64,000 bases of DNA from positions 186,001 to 250,000 of the forward strand of contig CACHGV010000001.1 in NCBI GenBank assembly GCA_902579465.1, given 5' to 3'. The position numbers were made by a program, and so were the translations under genes. Below the pieces are notes generated by a model. That model did no database searches and was not told the DNA's origin. It was given only the letters and a program-made list of their open reading frames with translations. Below, one piece after another: positions 48,102-56,895 of the stretch; position 1 is the first letter of the stretch; every line of letters starts with the position of its first letter. Source of the stretch: an uncultured Pelagibacteraceae bacterium. Its GTDB lineage: Bacteria > Pseudomonadota > Alphaproteobacteria > Pelagibacterales > Pelagibacteraceae.

Positions 48102-48548
48102 TTATTTGCTCATACTTATTTGATATTCATATATATCATCTGTCCAATAAGATTTAATGTAGGATAATATATTATCAATACCTGCGTCATCTATTTTATC
48201 ACCAAAACCAACCATTTTACCTTCATAGTTATTCATTAATTTGGCAAAACCAAGTTTTATTATTTTATGAAGTAATTCATCATTATGATGCCATGTATGA
48301 CCTGTTCCATTTAATGGTGGTGCTTTTCTATGACCATCCTTATCAACACCCTTCCAATCAACTGCCCCTGTTAAATTAACCATGTGACATGAAGCACAAT
48401 GTTGTTCATAAAGAACTTTTCCTTTTAATATATTCGCTTCAGAGTCCCTTGTGATTGGAAAATGATTATGAGCATTTGAAATTTCAGTTAAAAACAAAGT
48501 AAATAGAAAAGCTATAATTAATTTAAGTCTCACATTATAATTTAACAA
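48102..48548 (-). CDS. Periplasmic c-type cytochrome
   Basis: 148 aa. A signal peptide (LKLIIAFLFTLFLTEISNAHN) is followed by one haem-binding CxxCH motif (LYEQHCASCHMVNLTG, residues about 49-64). The stretch KAPPLNGTGHTWHHNDELLHKI is a histidine-rich feature of a specific cytochrome subfamily, and a methionine in GFAKLM or the later YEGKMVGF could be the sixth ligand. It is the first sizeable gene of the minus-strand run with DUF4396, and may pass electrons or sense copper/oxygen. The physiological partner is unknown. Confidence 0.82.
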   Translation of the reverse strand: MLNYNVRLKLIIAFLFTLFLTEISNAHNHFPITRDSEANILKGKVLYEQHCASCHMVNLTGAVDWKGVDKDGHRKAPPLNGTGHTWHHNDELLHKIIKLGFAKLMNNYEGKMVGFGDKIDDAGIDNILSYIKSYWTDDIYEYQISMSK

Positions 48549-48586
48549 ATATAAGCTAAATATAAGATGTATAAAATTGACGTATC

Positions 48587-48655
48587 CTAAAGAATGTATT
48601 TATCACCAAGATACATAGCAAAAGCGATTGCAGCTCCTAATAAAATATATTTCAT
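48587..48655 (-). CDS. Possible 22-aa single-helix membrane microprotein
   Basis: MKYILLGAAIAFAMYLGDKYIL, a hydrophobic helix with a charged end, lies 38 bp upstream of and in the same direction as the cytochrome c gene. It is too short for the ORF track. There is no clear Shine-Dalgarno, but TATAGT lies 10 nt before the ATG and could serve as a -10 box giving a nearly leaderless start. Composition suggests a membrane peptide; whether it is translated is uncertain. Confidence 0.35.
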   Translation of the reverse strand: MKYILLGAAIAFAMYLGDKYIL

Positions 48656-48764
48656 ATACTGAAACTATACATAAAATGATCTGTGTTTAAAATGTGATTA
48701 TTATTCATATTCATAACGAAATTAGAACCTAATTATAACAAATCAATATTCTAGAAATAGAATC
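48656..48764. other. Short intergenic stretch between divergent small ORFs
   Basis: AT-rich and non-coding as far as I can see. It contains a TATAAC box at 48734-48739 that could drive the plus-strand GTG ORF, and an 8-bp TTCTAGAA palindrome. Together with the three tiny ORFs this fills the only gap above 300 bp in the window (48549-48960). Confidence 0.35.
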
Positions 48765-48905
48765 GTGAGATTATCATTATTCTTTTTTCTTCATTTAGTT
48801 GCTTTCGTAATCCTCTTAATTGTCCATCCACATGCTCGTGCAAATGAGGGGTGGACAATTGAAAAACATAATAGAGACTTAACCTATACAACTCGTAAAA
48901 ACTAA
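48765..48905 (+). CDS. Possible 46-aa secreted peptide (GTG start)
   Basis: The ORF begins at GTG. The product starts (M)RLSLFFFLHLVAFVILLIV, followed by HPHARANEGW, which looks like a signal peptide with cleavage after ARA, then a polar tail with WTIEKHNRDLTYTTRKN. It is too short for the ORF track. The clear signal-peptide shape argues that it is coding, but a GTG start and weak ribosome site leave doubt. Function unknown. Confidence 0.4.
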   Translation: MRLSLFFFLHLVAFVILLIVHPHARANEGWTIEKHNRDLTYTTRKN

Positions 48906-48907
48906 TT

Positions 48908-48964
48908 ATGTTTGTTGGAATGGAAGCCCTACTTATACTTAGTCTTTTCGGACTAATATTTTAA
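48908..48964 (+). CDS. Possible 18-aa hydrophobic microprotein
   Basis: MFVGMEALLILSLFGLIF starts 2 bp after the stop of the 46-aa ORF and ends 4 bp inside the stop region of the convergent PhyH gene. It reads as a single short membrane helix. The pairing with the upstream secreted-peptide ORF is the only support for translation. Confidence 0.25.
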   Translation: MFVGMEALLILSLFGLIF

Positions 48965-49860
48965 TTACTTTTCTGAAGCTGATAAATAGAAACGTAGTGT
49001 TTCTTTTTAGGTAATGGAATTATTACTGGTACATCAGTACATCTTGGTGCAATTATTTTTTTTCCATAAATAATATTTTTATCAAAATTTTCAAAGTTTG
49101 TCTCTGGATGAGGATTGCCGTCATTAATAATAGGCCATGCATCACAGGCTCTGTAACCAAATAATATTAAAGGTCTTGATCCATCAGTATGATTTAAGCC
49201 TGAACCATGAATTGTTCGACAATGAAAGAAGGCAACAGAACCTGCTTTTCCAGTTAATGAAACTGATTTTTTTAAGTTAATCTTTTTTTTTTTAGTATTA
49301 ATTTTGCCTACAAAGTAATTATCATTGCTATGATGACTAAACAGCTCTTTTTTATGAGAGCCTTTAATAACTTTTAAAGGACCATTTTTTTCATAACAAT
49401 CCTCAAGATAAATACCTACTGTTATTAAATCATCATTTGTATGAGGGTAAAATGCAAAGTCTTGATGCCATTCAACTAGACTTCCTTTTTTCTTATTAGG
49501 TAACTTAAAATTTAATTTTCCAAGATGAAATCTTACTGTTCCACCAATAAGCTTTTTAACTATATCAATAATCTTTTTATTTCTTGATAAATCATAAAAT
49601 AATTTATTGTTATTTTGAGGGTTATTTAATCTTAATATTTCTTTATTTTTTGAAGAGTTGCTATTGAATACGAAATGATAATTATCGTAACTTTGAGTTC
49701 CACCTTGATCTTTAACTTTTCTTCTACTGTTTTTTTCTTTAGTTACAATCTTATTAATAAGAGTATTTAATTTATTGATATCTTTCTTTGAAATAAGCTG
49801 ATCTTTAACTAAATAACCATTTTTTTTATAAAAGCTTGTCTCTGATCTAGTGATACTCAT
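48961..49860 (-). CDS. Phytanoyl-CoA dioxygenase (PhyH)-family protein
   Basis: 299 aa. Members are Fe(II)/2-oxoglutarate-dependent oxygenases. The iron triad is visible: VEWHQDFAFYPH gives His and Asp of HxD, and AFFHCRTIHGSGLNHTDGSRPLILFGYRA provides the distal His and the 2-oxoglutarate-binding Arg. The N-terminus KKNGYLVKDQLISKKDINKLN matches the usual PhyH opening. Substrate unknown; family members in marine bacteria hydroxylate small amines, quaternary ammonium compounds and phosphonates. Its neighbours do not narrow this down. Confidence 0.82.
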   Translation of the reverse strand: MSITRSETSFYKKNGYLVKDQLISKKDINKLNTLINKIVTKEKNSRRKVKDQGGTQSYDNYHFVFNSNSSKNKEILRLNNPQNNNKLFYDLSRNKKIIDIVKKLIGGTVRFHLGKLNFKLPNKKKGSLVEWHQDFAFYPHTNDDLITVGIYLEDCYEKNGPLKVIKGSHKKELFSHHSNDNYFVGKINTKKKKINLKKSVSLTGKAGSVAFFHCRTIHGSGLNHTDGSRPLILFGYRACDAWPIINDGNPHPETNFENFDKNIIYGKKIIAPRCTDVPVIIPLPKKKHYVSIYQLQKSN

Positions 49861-49901
49861 GTATGAATTTTATAATAAAATTATTATTTTTAATAGATTA
49901 A

Positions 49902-50144
49902 TTATCTATAAGGATCACAAGCTATTTTAACTTTATTATTTGCATTAAATGCTTTGGTATAGTGAGTAATAAAATTTTTAGAGGTTACGTCATTCCTTCT
50001 ACTTAATTTTTTTTGCTCAAGGGCTATTCTACATTCCTTTTTAACAACATCTTCAGTTCTAAATTTATACTTAATAGTGTTTACCTCTTGTGCTGCACAG
50101 CCATAAATAAATATAAAAAATAATATGTAAGTAAAAAATTTCAT
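49902..50144 (-). CDS. Small putative lipoprotein
   Basis: 80 aa. MKFFTYILFFIFIYGCAAQE is a lipoprotein signal with a lipobox ending in Cys16. The mature 65 residues are basic and polar (KYKFRTEDVVKKECRIALEQ) with two further cysteines, one near the C-terminus (KIACDPYR), that could form a disulfide. I do not recognise the family. It sits 28 bp after azlD on the same strand. Confidence 0.6.
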   Translation of the reverse strand: MKFFTYILFFIFIYGCAAQEVNTIKYKFRTEDVVKKECRIALEQKKLSRRNDVTSKNFITHYTKAFNANNKVKIACDPYR

Positions 50145-50172
50145 AAGTTAATTAATAATGGATAATACAATG

Positions 50173-50484
50173 TTATAATAAGAAAATAATAACCCAGTAA
50201 GAGGATAGTCCAGATAAAATTGTCGCTATTACATTTCTTGAAAAGTAGCCAACTAATATTGCAACTATTGCACCAAAGATTTTAGGGTCATTCATTTCTA
50301 TAAAAGCTCCATAGTTATTAATAAATATTCCAGGAAATATTATTGCTGGAAATACTGCTGACGGAACATATGCTAAAACCTCTTTAACTCTTTCACCTAA
50401 TAAATCTCTGTCAACTAATGCAATCATAGTCATTCTTGTAAAGTAGGTGACAATTCCTGCAATTATGATTGTTAGCCAAGTCAT
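50173..50484 (-). CDS. azlD: AzlD-like branched-chain amino acid exporter subunit
   Basis: 103 aa with three to four hydrophobic segments, starting MTWLTIIIAGIVTYFTRMTM and containing RVKEVLAYVPSAVFPAIIFPGIF, the AzlD family block. With AzlC it forms a LIV-E type amino acid exporter. The start overlaps the azlC stop by 4 nt (ATGA). Confidence 0.85.
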   Translation of the reverse strand: MTWLTIIIAGIVTYFTRMTMIALVDRDLLGERVKEVLAYVPSAVFPAIIFPGIFINNYGAFIEMNDPKIFGAIVAILVGYFSRNVIATILSGLSSYWVIIFLL

Positions 50485-51167
50485 TTTTTTAACCTTAGAA
50501 CTAATGCAGCAACAAATAATGCAATTATAGGTGAAATGATTATGTAGGATTTAAAGGGTGCATCAAAAAATAATAATGAACTTAATCCACATGTAATCAT
50601 TACTATTACATGATCTATTTTTTTTAAATCTTGAACAACAATTGCTATAAAGGTTAAAGGAATTGCAAATTTTAAACCTAGTTCCTCTGGTACAAATGAA
50701 CCTAAAACTATACCTGCTAAAGTTGATAATTGCCAAAAAATCCAAAGTGTAACACCACTCCCAATTAAATGATAATGTAAATGTTGCTCTGTTTTATTTT
50801 TCATAAAAAATTTATTACTCTCAGCAAAACCTTGATCAACTACGATGTAGGAAATTAATAATTTTTTAATAAATGATAATTTTTCAAGGTATTCAGATAA
50901 AACTGCACCATACAATAAATGCCTTGAATTTATGACACCAACAGAAGTAACAGCAATTAAGGCTGATGCCCCGCCTGATAACAATTGAAGAAATACTATT
51001 TGAGATGCACCACCAAAGATAATAATGGACATTGCATATACCAAAACAGGATCAAAACCTAATTCTATACCTATTGCTCCACATATTATGCCAAATGGAA
51101 TAACTGAAAACATGTGAGGTGCAACAGCTAGAAAACCCTTTGAAAATAGTTGTGTTTTTGTAAGCAT
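50481..51167 (-). CDS. azlC: AzlC-like branched-chain amino acid permease
   Basis: 228 aa with about seven membrane segments. LFSKGFLAVAPHMFSVIPFGIICGAIGIELG and the IIFGGASQIVFLQLLSGGASALIAVTSVGVINSRHLLYGAVL segment are characteristic of AzlC, the large subunit of the AzlCD exporter. The pair shares a 4-nt overlap. It is divergent from the GT9 gene across 59 bp. The real substrate in this organism is not shown by sequence. Confidence 0.88.
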   Translation of the reverse strand: MLTKTQLFSKGFLAVAPHMFSVIPFGIICGAIGIELGFDPVLVYAMSIIIFGGASQIVFLQLLSGGASALIAVTSVGVINSRHLLYGAVLSEYLEKLSFIKKLLISYIVVDQGFAESNKFFMKNKTEQHLHYHLIGSGVTLWIFWQLSTLAGIVLGSFVPEELGLKFAIPLTFIAIVVQDLKKIDHVIVMITCGLSSLLFFDAPFKSYIIISPIIALFVAALVLRLKK

Positions 51168-51226
51168 TTTTGATAGAGGAAATTATATTATTTTTTTTTT
51201 AAATTATATCTTTAAATATCAATAAA

Positions 51227-52204
51227 ATGAAAAATATTCTCATTTATAATTCTGGAGGTGGACTTGGAGATAGCATCCAATTATTTGATCTAGTTACAAG
51301 TTTAAAAAATAATTTTAAAGATGCTTCTTTATTCTATTTAGGTGCGCATGAGAACCACTTCCAAGGAAGTTTAAAAGAATATGGTATTGACGTACCAACT
51401 TTTGAGATGGGCCTTAAATATTTTGGTTTTAGATGGAAACATTTATTTTTAGCAAAAAAATTATTTAATCAAAAAACAATAGATAAATTTGATCTAATAA
51501 TAGACCTTCAGTCAAAAATTAGAAATACTCTAATTTTAAAACAGATACCTAGTTACAATTTTTACTCCTCTTCATTAAATTATTTTTTTTCTACAAAGAA
51601 AAGAGATTACATATATACAAAAAATAATTTGAATATGATTTTAAATAATCTTGAAAAGTTAATAGACAAAAAATTGACTGTTCATAATTATAATATTAAA
51701 AGCATAAACCCAAAATATTTTGATGAAGCTGAAAGAGTCCTTCCAGATAACAATTATGTTGGATTATCTGTAACTCAAGGAAACTCTTACAGAAAGAAAA
51801 ATTGGCCAATGGATAAATTTATTAATTTAGGGAAAAAAATTGTAGAAATTAATAAAGTTCCGGTTTTTTTAATTAAGAAAAATGATACAGAGTTAATTTC
51901 CAAGATAAAGAATGAGATTAAAGAAGCCATTATTCCTGAAGAGAATGCAAAATATTCAGAACCAGCATTTGTCACTGCTTTAGCTACCCGATTAAGCTCA
52001 AGTGTATCAATAAACAACGGAATTATGCATATGATTAGCTTAGCTAAAACACCTATGATTCTTTTATTTGGATCTGGAGGATCTAAAGAGGAAGAAAAGT
52101 TTGCACCAAAATACTCAACTGTAAAAATTTTAAATAGTACAAAATTATATAACTCTACTGATATTACTAAAATATCTGAAATTGATGTTCTAAAATTGAT
52201 TTAA
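51227..52204 (+). CDS. Glycosyltransferase family 9 (heptosyltransferase-like)
   Basis: 325 aa with the GT-B arrangement. The N-terminal ILIYNSGGGLGDSIQLFDLVTSLKNNFKDASLFYLG resembles the first Rossmann half of WaaC/WaaF. The C-terminal half has VGLSVTQGNSYRKKNWPMDKFINLGKKI, ISLAKTPMILLFGSGG and SINNGIMHMISLA, equivalent to the heptosyltransferase SNDSGLMHLAAA donor loop. It may add a sugar to the outer-membrane core, but the substrate is uncertain. The 3' end overlaps the convergent GGCT gene by 15 bp. Confidence 0.75.
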   Translation: MKNILIYNSGGGLGDSIQLFDLVTSLKNNFKDASLFYLGAHENHFQGSLKEYGIDVPTFEMGLKYFGFRWKHLFLAKKLFNQKTIDKFDLIIDLQSKIRNTLILKQIPSYNFYSSSLNYFFSTKKRDYIYTKNNLNMILNNLEKLIDKKLTVHNYNIKSINPKYFDEAERVLPDNNYVGLSVTQGNSYRKKNWPMDKFINLGKKIVEINKVPVFLIKKNDTELISKIKNEIKEAIIPEENAKYSEPAFVTALATRLSSSVSINNGIMHMISLAKTPMILLFGSGGSKEEEKFAPKYSTVKILNSTKLYNSTDITKISEIDVLKLI

Positions 52205-52594
52205 AGCTTTTATTAAAAATTTATTATCAAGTTTACAATCTTTATAGCCTTGTTTTACAACATTAAGATATCTTTCTGTTGGATATCTAAATTCTGTTTT
52301 CTTAACCATAATGTAAGTCATCACTCGTTTATTATAATAAGTAAAGAATAGTTTTTTATATAGAATTGGAAAATCTTCATATACATCCAATTTTTTTTCA
52401 TCGCTTTTTGATATTTCAAATAAAGCACCAGGAACTAAAGAATTTTTACTCTTTTCAATATCTGCTGCTCTATATTTACTTCTAAAGTTTAACTTGTAAC
52501 CTTTAAGTTCATATTTTTTTAAGAACACAGAGTCTTTGCATCTCCGCTTCATTTGAAAAAGATTAAGATTACTACCGTAAGCAAAATATAACAT
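52190..52594 (-). CDS. Gamma-glutamylcyclotransferase-like (AIG2/GGCT) protein
   Basis: 134 aa. MLYFAYGSNLNLFQMKRRC contains the YGSN glycine-loop motif, and the LVPGALFEISKSDEKKLDVYEDFP segment with an acidic residue matches the GGCT fold. Such proteins release pyroglutamate from gamma-glutamyl peptides; many bacterial members are uncharacterised. It follows the CinA-domain gene (1-nt overlap). Confidence 0.78.
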   Translation of the reverse strand: MLYFAYGSNLNLFQMKRRCKDSVFLKKYELKGYKLNFRSKYRAADIEKSKNSLVPGALFEISKSDEKKLDVYEDFPILYKKLFFTYYNKRVMTYIMVKKTEFRYPTERYLNVVKQGYKDCKLDNKFLIKALNQF

Positions 52595-53346
52595 TACTCT
52601 AATTCAACTACTTTAATATTTTTTGCTTTTACAAATTCAAAGATTAGTGAGCTACACAAGTTTATTTTATCTTGATCTTTTGATCTTAATACAATTGATA
52701 CACCTAATTTACCTTGTCTGAAAAAAGGATAACTACCAATTTCTACATCTTTATTATTATCTTGAACATTTGTTAATGAGCTTGCTATTTCACTTTCATA
52801 GGTCATCAAATTTATTGTCTTACTTAATATTGGATCGCCTCCGACTAATACATTGCCAAGTCCACCAATCATTGCTTTTAAAATTGATGGAACACCTGGA
52901 AGAGAAAAAACATTTTCCACATAAAACCCTGGAGCACCACTAGTTGGATTCAAAATAAGATTAGCTGTAACTGGCATCTTTGCCATTTTTTGTCTACCAT
53001 CATTAAAATTGCCTGGTTCGTAATATTTTTCTAGAATTGCAAATGCCTCTTTATGAAATCCATATTCAATGTTAAATGCCTTTGATATTGACTCTGCAGT
53101 TATGTCATCGTGAGTAGGACCAATACCACCTGTAGTAAACACATAGTTGTATTTAACTCTTAATTCATCAACAGTATCTATAATGGTTTTTTCCACGTCA
53201 GGAATTACTCTTACCTCTCCAACTGAAATTCCCAGAGAATTAAGCCAAGTAGCTAGAGTGCTTGTATTCAAATCTTTTGTTCTACCAGATAATACTTCGT
53301 TACCTATGATGATGATTGATGCAGATATTTCTTTTTTATTTGTCAT
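52594..53346 (-). CDS. CinA/MoaB-type molybdopterin-binding domain protein
   Basis: 250 aa after moving the start from 53430 to the ATG at 53346. The extra N-terminus (MKNLLYLRINLPFNKV) overlaps sfsA and is unlike the family. SASIIIIGNEVLSGRTKDLNTSTLATWLNSLGISV and YVFTTGGIGPTHDDITAESI are the CinA N-terminal (MoCF_biosynth) signature. The C-terminal amidase domain of full CinA is missing, so it is the short family form. Confidence 0.82.
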   Translation of the reverse strand: MTNKKEISASIIIIGNEVLSGRTKDLNTSTLATWLNSLGISVGEVRVIPDVEKTIIDTVDELRVKYNYVFTTGGIGPTHDDITAESISKAFNIEYGFHKEAFAILEKYYEPGNFNDGRQKMAKMPVTANLILNPTSGAPGFYVENVFSLPGVPSILKAMIGGLGNVLVGGDPILSKTINLMTYESEIASSLTNVQDNNKDVEIGSYPFFRQGKLGVSIVLRSKDQDKINLCSSLIFEFVKAKNIKVVELE

Positions 53347-53368
53347 TTCTAAATATAAATAAAATTGT

Positions 53369-54055
53369 ATGAAATTTACCAACACTTTATTAAAAGGCAA
53401 ATTTATCCGGAGATATAAGAGATTTTTCACTGATATAGAAGTAAATAATAAAACTGTAGTAGCGCACTGTCCAAATACAGGTTCTATGATGGGTTTACTA
53501 GATCAAGGAAACGAAGCTTGGATTAGTGAACACAATGATCCAAAACGTAAATTAAAATTTACTCTAGAGATGATAAAAGTAAAAAAAAGAATAATTGGAG
53601 TAAATACTCATAGAGCAAATAGAATTGTCGAACATGCTTTAGAAAATAAGTTAATAAAAGAATTTAGTACTATCAAAAATATAAGAGCTGAATTTAAGTA
53701 TTCTGATGATACTAGATTTGACTTTTTGTGTGATAAGAAAATATTAGAGGTAAAAAATACAACACTTATAAGAGAGGATGATTTGGCTGAATTTCCAGAT
53801 GCTGTTACTTCAAGAGGTACAAAACACCTCCAAAAGTTAAAGGAATCAATCAAAAAAGGATATAAGCCTTATGTCTTATTTTTAACTCAAATTCAGGGTA
53901 TAAATAATTTTAGAATAGCAGAAGATATAGACTCTACTTATTATAAAGAATATTTAGATGCTAAAAAATCTGGTGTAAGCTTTCTTGCTTACAGATGCAG
54001 TTTAAATTCTAAAGAAATAAAAATTGAAAAAAAAATAAAAATTTTAGATGAGTAA
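53369..54055 (+). CDS. sfsA: SfsA family protein
   Basis: 228 aa. GKFIRRYKRFFTDIEVNNKTVVAHCPNTGSMMGL opens the family fold, and FDFLCDKKILEVKNTTLIREDDLAEFPDAVTSRGTKHLQKLKESIKKGYKPYVLFL contains nuclease-like acidic residues. E. coli SfsA was named for sugar fermentation stimulation and binds DNA; its true role is unclear. It overlaps the map start by 8 nt. The divergent CinA-type gene begins 22 bp away. Confidence 0.87.
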   Translation: MKFTNTLLKGKFIRRYKRFFTDIEVNNKTVVAHCPNTGSMMGLLDQGNEAWISEHNDPKRKLKFTLEMIKVKKRIIGVNTHRANRIVEHALENKLIKEFSTIKNIRAEFKYSDDTRFDFLCDKKILEVKNTTLIREDDLAEFPDAVTSRGTKHLQKLKESIKKGYKPYVLFLTQIQGINNFRIAEDIDSTYYKEYLDAKKSGVSFLAYRCSLNSKEIKIEKKIKILDE

Positions 54056-54818
54056 TTATTCAGAAAAATTTGAAAAAATGAGAATTGCTGGAAAACTTGC
54101 ATCTCAAACTTTAGATATGCTAACAAATGAAGTTAAGGAAGGTGTAACCACAGATAGAATTGATCAGCTCGGATATGAATTCATTAGAGATAATGGTGGA
54201 CACTCTGCTCCATTATACTACAGGGGTTTTAAAAAATCTTTGTGCACATCTTTAAACCATGTTGTTTGTCATGGCATCCCATCTGAAAGAGTGTTAAATG
54301 AAGGTGACGCAGTTAATATTGATGTAACTGCAATAGTGAATGAATACTATGGTGATACGAGCCGAATGTTTACCATTGGAGATATACCAGTTAAGGCAAA
54401 AAATTTAATTGAAACAACTTATGAGTCTATGATGAAAGGGATAGAAATTTTAAAACCTGGAATAAAATTAGGTGATATTGGATATGAAATTCAATCCTTT
54501 GTTGAGGAGAGAGGATTTTCAGTAGTAAGAGATTTTTGTGGTCATGGTATAAGCAATACTTTTCACGAACAACCTAATATACTTCATTACGGTAAAAAAA
54601 ATACAGGTTATGAGTTAATACCTGGCATGACCTTTACAATAGAACCAATGATCAATGCAGGAAAATTTGAGGTTAAGGTTCTAAATGATGGATGGACAGC
54701 AGTTACAAAGGATAAGTCTTTATCTGCACAATTTGAGCATACAATAGGAATTACGGAAGACTCTTATGAAATTTTCACAGAATCTGTTAAAGGTTATAAG
54801 AGGCCTCCATATAATTAA
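54048..54818 (+). CDS. map: Methionine aminopeptidase, type I
   Basis: 256 aa. It removes the initiator Met from new proteins. The conserved HGIPSERVLNEGDAVNIDVTAIVNEYYGDTSRMFTIG block contains both metal-binding aspartates. GHGISNTFHEQPNILHYGKKNTGYELIPGMTFTIEPMI provides the His and first Glu, and QFEHTIGIT the last Glu. The first 5 residues overlap sfsA. In many bacteria map sits in the spc operon; here it leads the pur run. Confidence 0.94.
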   Translation: MSNYSEKFEKMRIAGKLASQTLDMLTNEVKEGVTTDRIDQLGYEFIRDNGGHSAPLYYRGFKKSLCTSLNHVVCHGIPSERVLNEGDAVNIDVTAIVNEYYGDTSRMFTIGDIPVKAKNLIETTYESMMKGIEILKPGIKLGDIGYEIQSFVEERGFSVVRDFCGHGISNTFHEQPNILHYGKKNTGYELIPGMTFTIEPMINAGKFEVKVLNDGWTAVTKDKSLSAQFEHTIGITEDSYEIFTESVKGYKRPPYN

Positions 54819-56110
54819 TGATAACTCGATACTCTAGAAAAGAACTTACAGATATTTGGTCAGAACATAATAAATATCAAATCTGGTTAGATGTAGAGAT
54901 TGCTGCAGCTGAAGGAATGGAAAAATTAGGAACTATTCCAAAAGGTGTTGCGAGTGCTGTTAAGAAAAAAGCCAAAATTAATGTGAAAAGAATTCACAAT
55001 ATTGAGGAGAAAGTAAAACATGATGTTATTGCATTTCTAACTTCTGTCACCGAAAAAGTAGGAATTAAAGCGAGATATTTGCACCAAGGAATGACATCCT
55101 CAGATGTGTTAGATACAAGCTTTAATATTCAATTAGTCCAATCTGGCAAAATATTAGTTAAAGATATTGATCAAATATTAAAAGTATTAAAATCTAAAGC
55201 TAAAAAATATAAATTCACACCATGTATGGGTAGAAGCCATGGAATACATGCTGAACCAATAACATTTGGGCTTAAATTAGCTTCTTATTATGAAGAATTT
55301 AAAAGGAACAGAAAAAGATTAATTAGTGCTATAGATGAAATATCTACGTGCGCAATTTCAGGTGCAGTGGGGACATTCGCTAATATAAACCCAAATGTCG
55401 AAAAACATGTTGCAAAGAAACTTGGATTGAAAATTGAACCTATATCAACTCAAGTTATTCCAAGAGACAGACATGCTTATTACTTTTCTGTGCTAGGAAT
55501 TATTGCAGGATCAATTGAAAGAATTTCAACAGAAATAAGGCACTTACAAAGAACTGAGGTTTACGAATTACAAGAATTTTTTTCAAAAAAACAAAAAGGT
55601 TCAAGTGCAATGCCACATAAAAAGAACCCAATTTTAAGTGAAAACTTAACTGGACTGGCTAGAATGGTTAGAAGCTATACTATTCCAGCTTTAGAAAATA
55701 TTGCCCTTTGGCATGAAAGAGATATTTCTCATTCAAGTGTAGAAAGAAACATTGGACCAGATGCAAATATAACATTAGATTTTGCTTTAGTGAGATTAGC
55801 TAGTGTTTTAGATAAAATGATAGTTTATCCAAATAAAATGCTAGATAACATTAATATCACAAAGGGTACCATTTTCTCACAAGAATTGATGCTTGAATTA
55901 ACTAAATCAGGTTTGACTAGAGAAAACTCATATAGATTAGTCCAATCGCATGCTAAAAAATGCATAGCAGATAATCTTAATCTTTTAGATGTTGTTATGA
56001 GTGATAAAAAGATTACATCTAGGATATCAAATAAAAAAATGAAAAACATATTTGACTATTCCTCACACTTTAAGAATGTAAACCTAATCTTTAATAGAGT
56101 TTTTAAATAA
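54818..56110 (+). CDS. purB: Adenylosuccinate lyase
   Basis: 430 aa. It catalyses two fumarate-releasing steps in purine synthesis. QGMTSSDVLDTSFNIQLVQ and the SSAMPHKKNPILSENLTGLARMVRS signature (SSxMPxKxNPxxxE) with catalytic Ser are present, and GRSHGIHAEPITFGLKLASYYEE carries the second histidine. It is translationally coupled to map (1-nt overlap) and purC (TAATG). Confidence 0.95.
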   Translation: MITRYSRKELTDIWSEHNKYQIWLDVEIAAAEGMEKLGTIPKGVASAVKKKAKINVKRIHNIEEKVKHDVIAFLTSVTEKVGIKARYLHQGMTSSDVLDTSFNIQLVQSGKILVKDIDQILKVLKSKAKKYKFTPCMGRSHGIHAEPITFGLKLASYYEEFKRNRKRLISAIDEISTCAISGAVGTFANINPNVEKHVAKKLGLKIEPISTQVIPRDRHAYYFSVLGIIAGSIERISTEIRHLQRTEVYELQEFFSKKQKGSSAMPHKKNPILSENLTGLARMVRSYTIPALENIALWHERDISHSSVERNIGPDANITLDFALVRLASVLDKMIVYPNKMLDNINITKGTIFSQELMLELTKSGLTRENSYRLVQSHAKKCIADNLNLLDVVMSDKKITSRISNKKMKNIFDYSSHFKNVNLIFNRVFK

Positions 56111-56895
56111 TGAAAAAAGGTAAAAAATTATATGAAGGTAAAGCAAAGATAATTTATGCAACTAGTGACAAGAATTTAGTAATTCAACACTTCAAGGATG
56201 ATGCTACTGCTTTCAATAATCAAAAAAAAGATGTCATTGAAGGTAAAGGAATTTTAAATAATAGAATCTCAGAGCATATACTTACCCAATTGAGCAATGT
56301 CGGTATCAAAAATCATTTAGTAAAAAGACTAAACATGAGGGAACAACTTGTAAAGTTGGTTGAAATTATTCCAATTGAATTCATTGTTAGAAATATTGCT
56401 ACAGGATCTTTAACAAAAAGATTAGGAATAGAAGATGGAACGATATTGGATTATCCATTAGTTGAATATTGCTTAAAGAATGACGATTTAGGTGATCCAT
56501 TAGTAAGTAGAGAACATATTTTAGCTTTTAAATGGATGGATGTATTTGAGCTAGATTTTATTTACGAAGAAGTAAGAAGAATAAATGATTTTCTTCAAGG
56601 CATGTTTAGAGGTGTTGGAATTAAATTAGTAGATTTTAAAGTAGAGTTTGGAAGAAGTGAAAGTGATAGCAAAAGAGAAATCATGCTTGCTGATGAAATT
56701 AGCCCAGATACTTGCAGACTTTGGGACATGCGGACAGATAAAAAACTAGATAAAGATAGATTTAGAAATAACTTAGGGAACTTAGTTGAAGCTTATCAAG
56801 AAGTAGCTGTTAGATTAAATATATTACACGAACAATCAAATATAAGACCATTAACCTATCCTAAACCAAAAGCTGTAAAAATTAAGAAAAAATGA
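56110..56895 (+). CDS. purC: SAICAR synthetase
   Basis: 261 aa. It joins CAIR and aspartate with ATP. KLYEGKAKIIYATSDKNLVIQHFKDDATAFN is the ATP-grasp-like start. VEIIPIEFIVRNIATGSLTKRLG and LVDFKVEFGRSES, followed by LADEISPDTCRLWD, are family blocks. It overlaps purB by 1 nt and purS by 4 nt (ATGA). Confidence 0.95.
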   Translation: MKKGKKLYEGKAKIIYATSDKNLVIQHFKDDATAFNNQKKDVIEGKGILNNRISEHILTQLSNVGIKNHLVKRLNMREQLVKLVEIIPIEFIVRNIATGSLTKRLGIEDGTILDYPLVEYCLKNDDLGDPLVSREHILAFKWMDVFELDFIYEEVRRINDFLQGMFRGVGIKLVDFKVEFGRSESDSKREIMLADEISPDTCRLWDMRTDKKLDKDRFRNNLGNLVEAYQEVAVRLNILHEQSNIRPLTYPKPKAVKIKKK

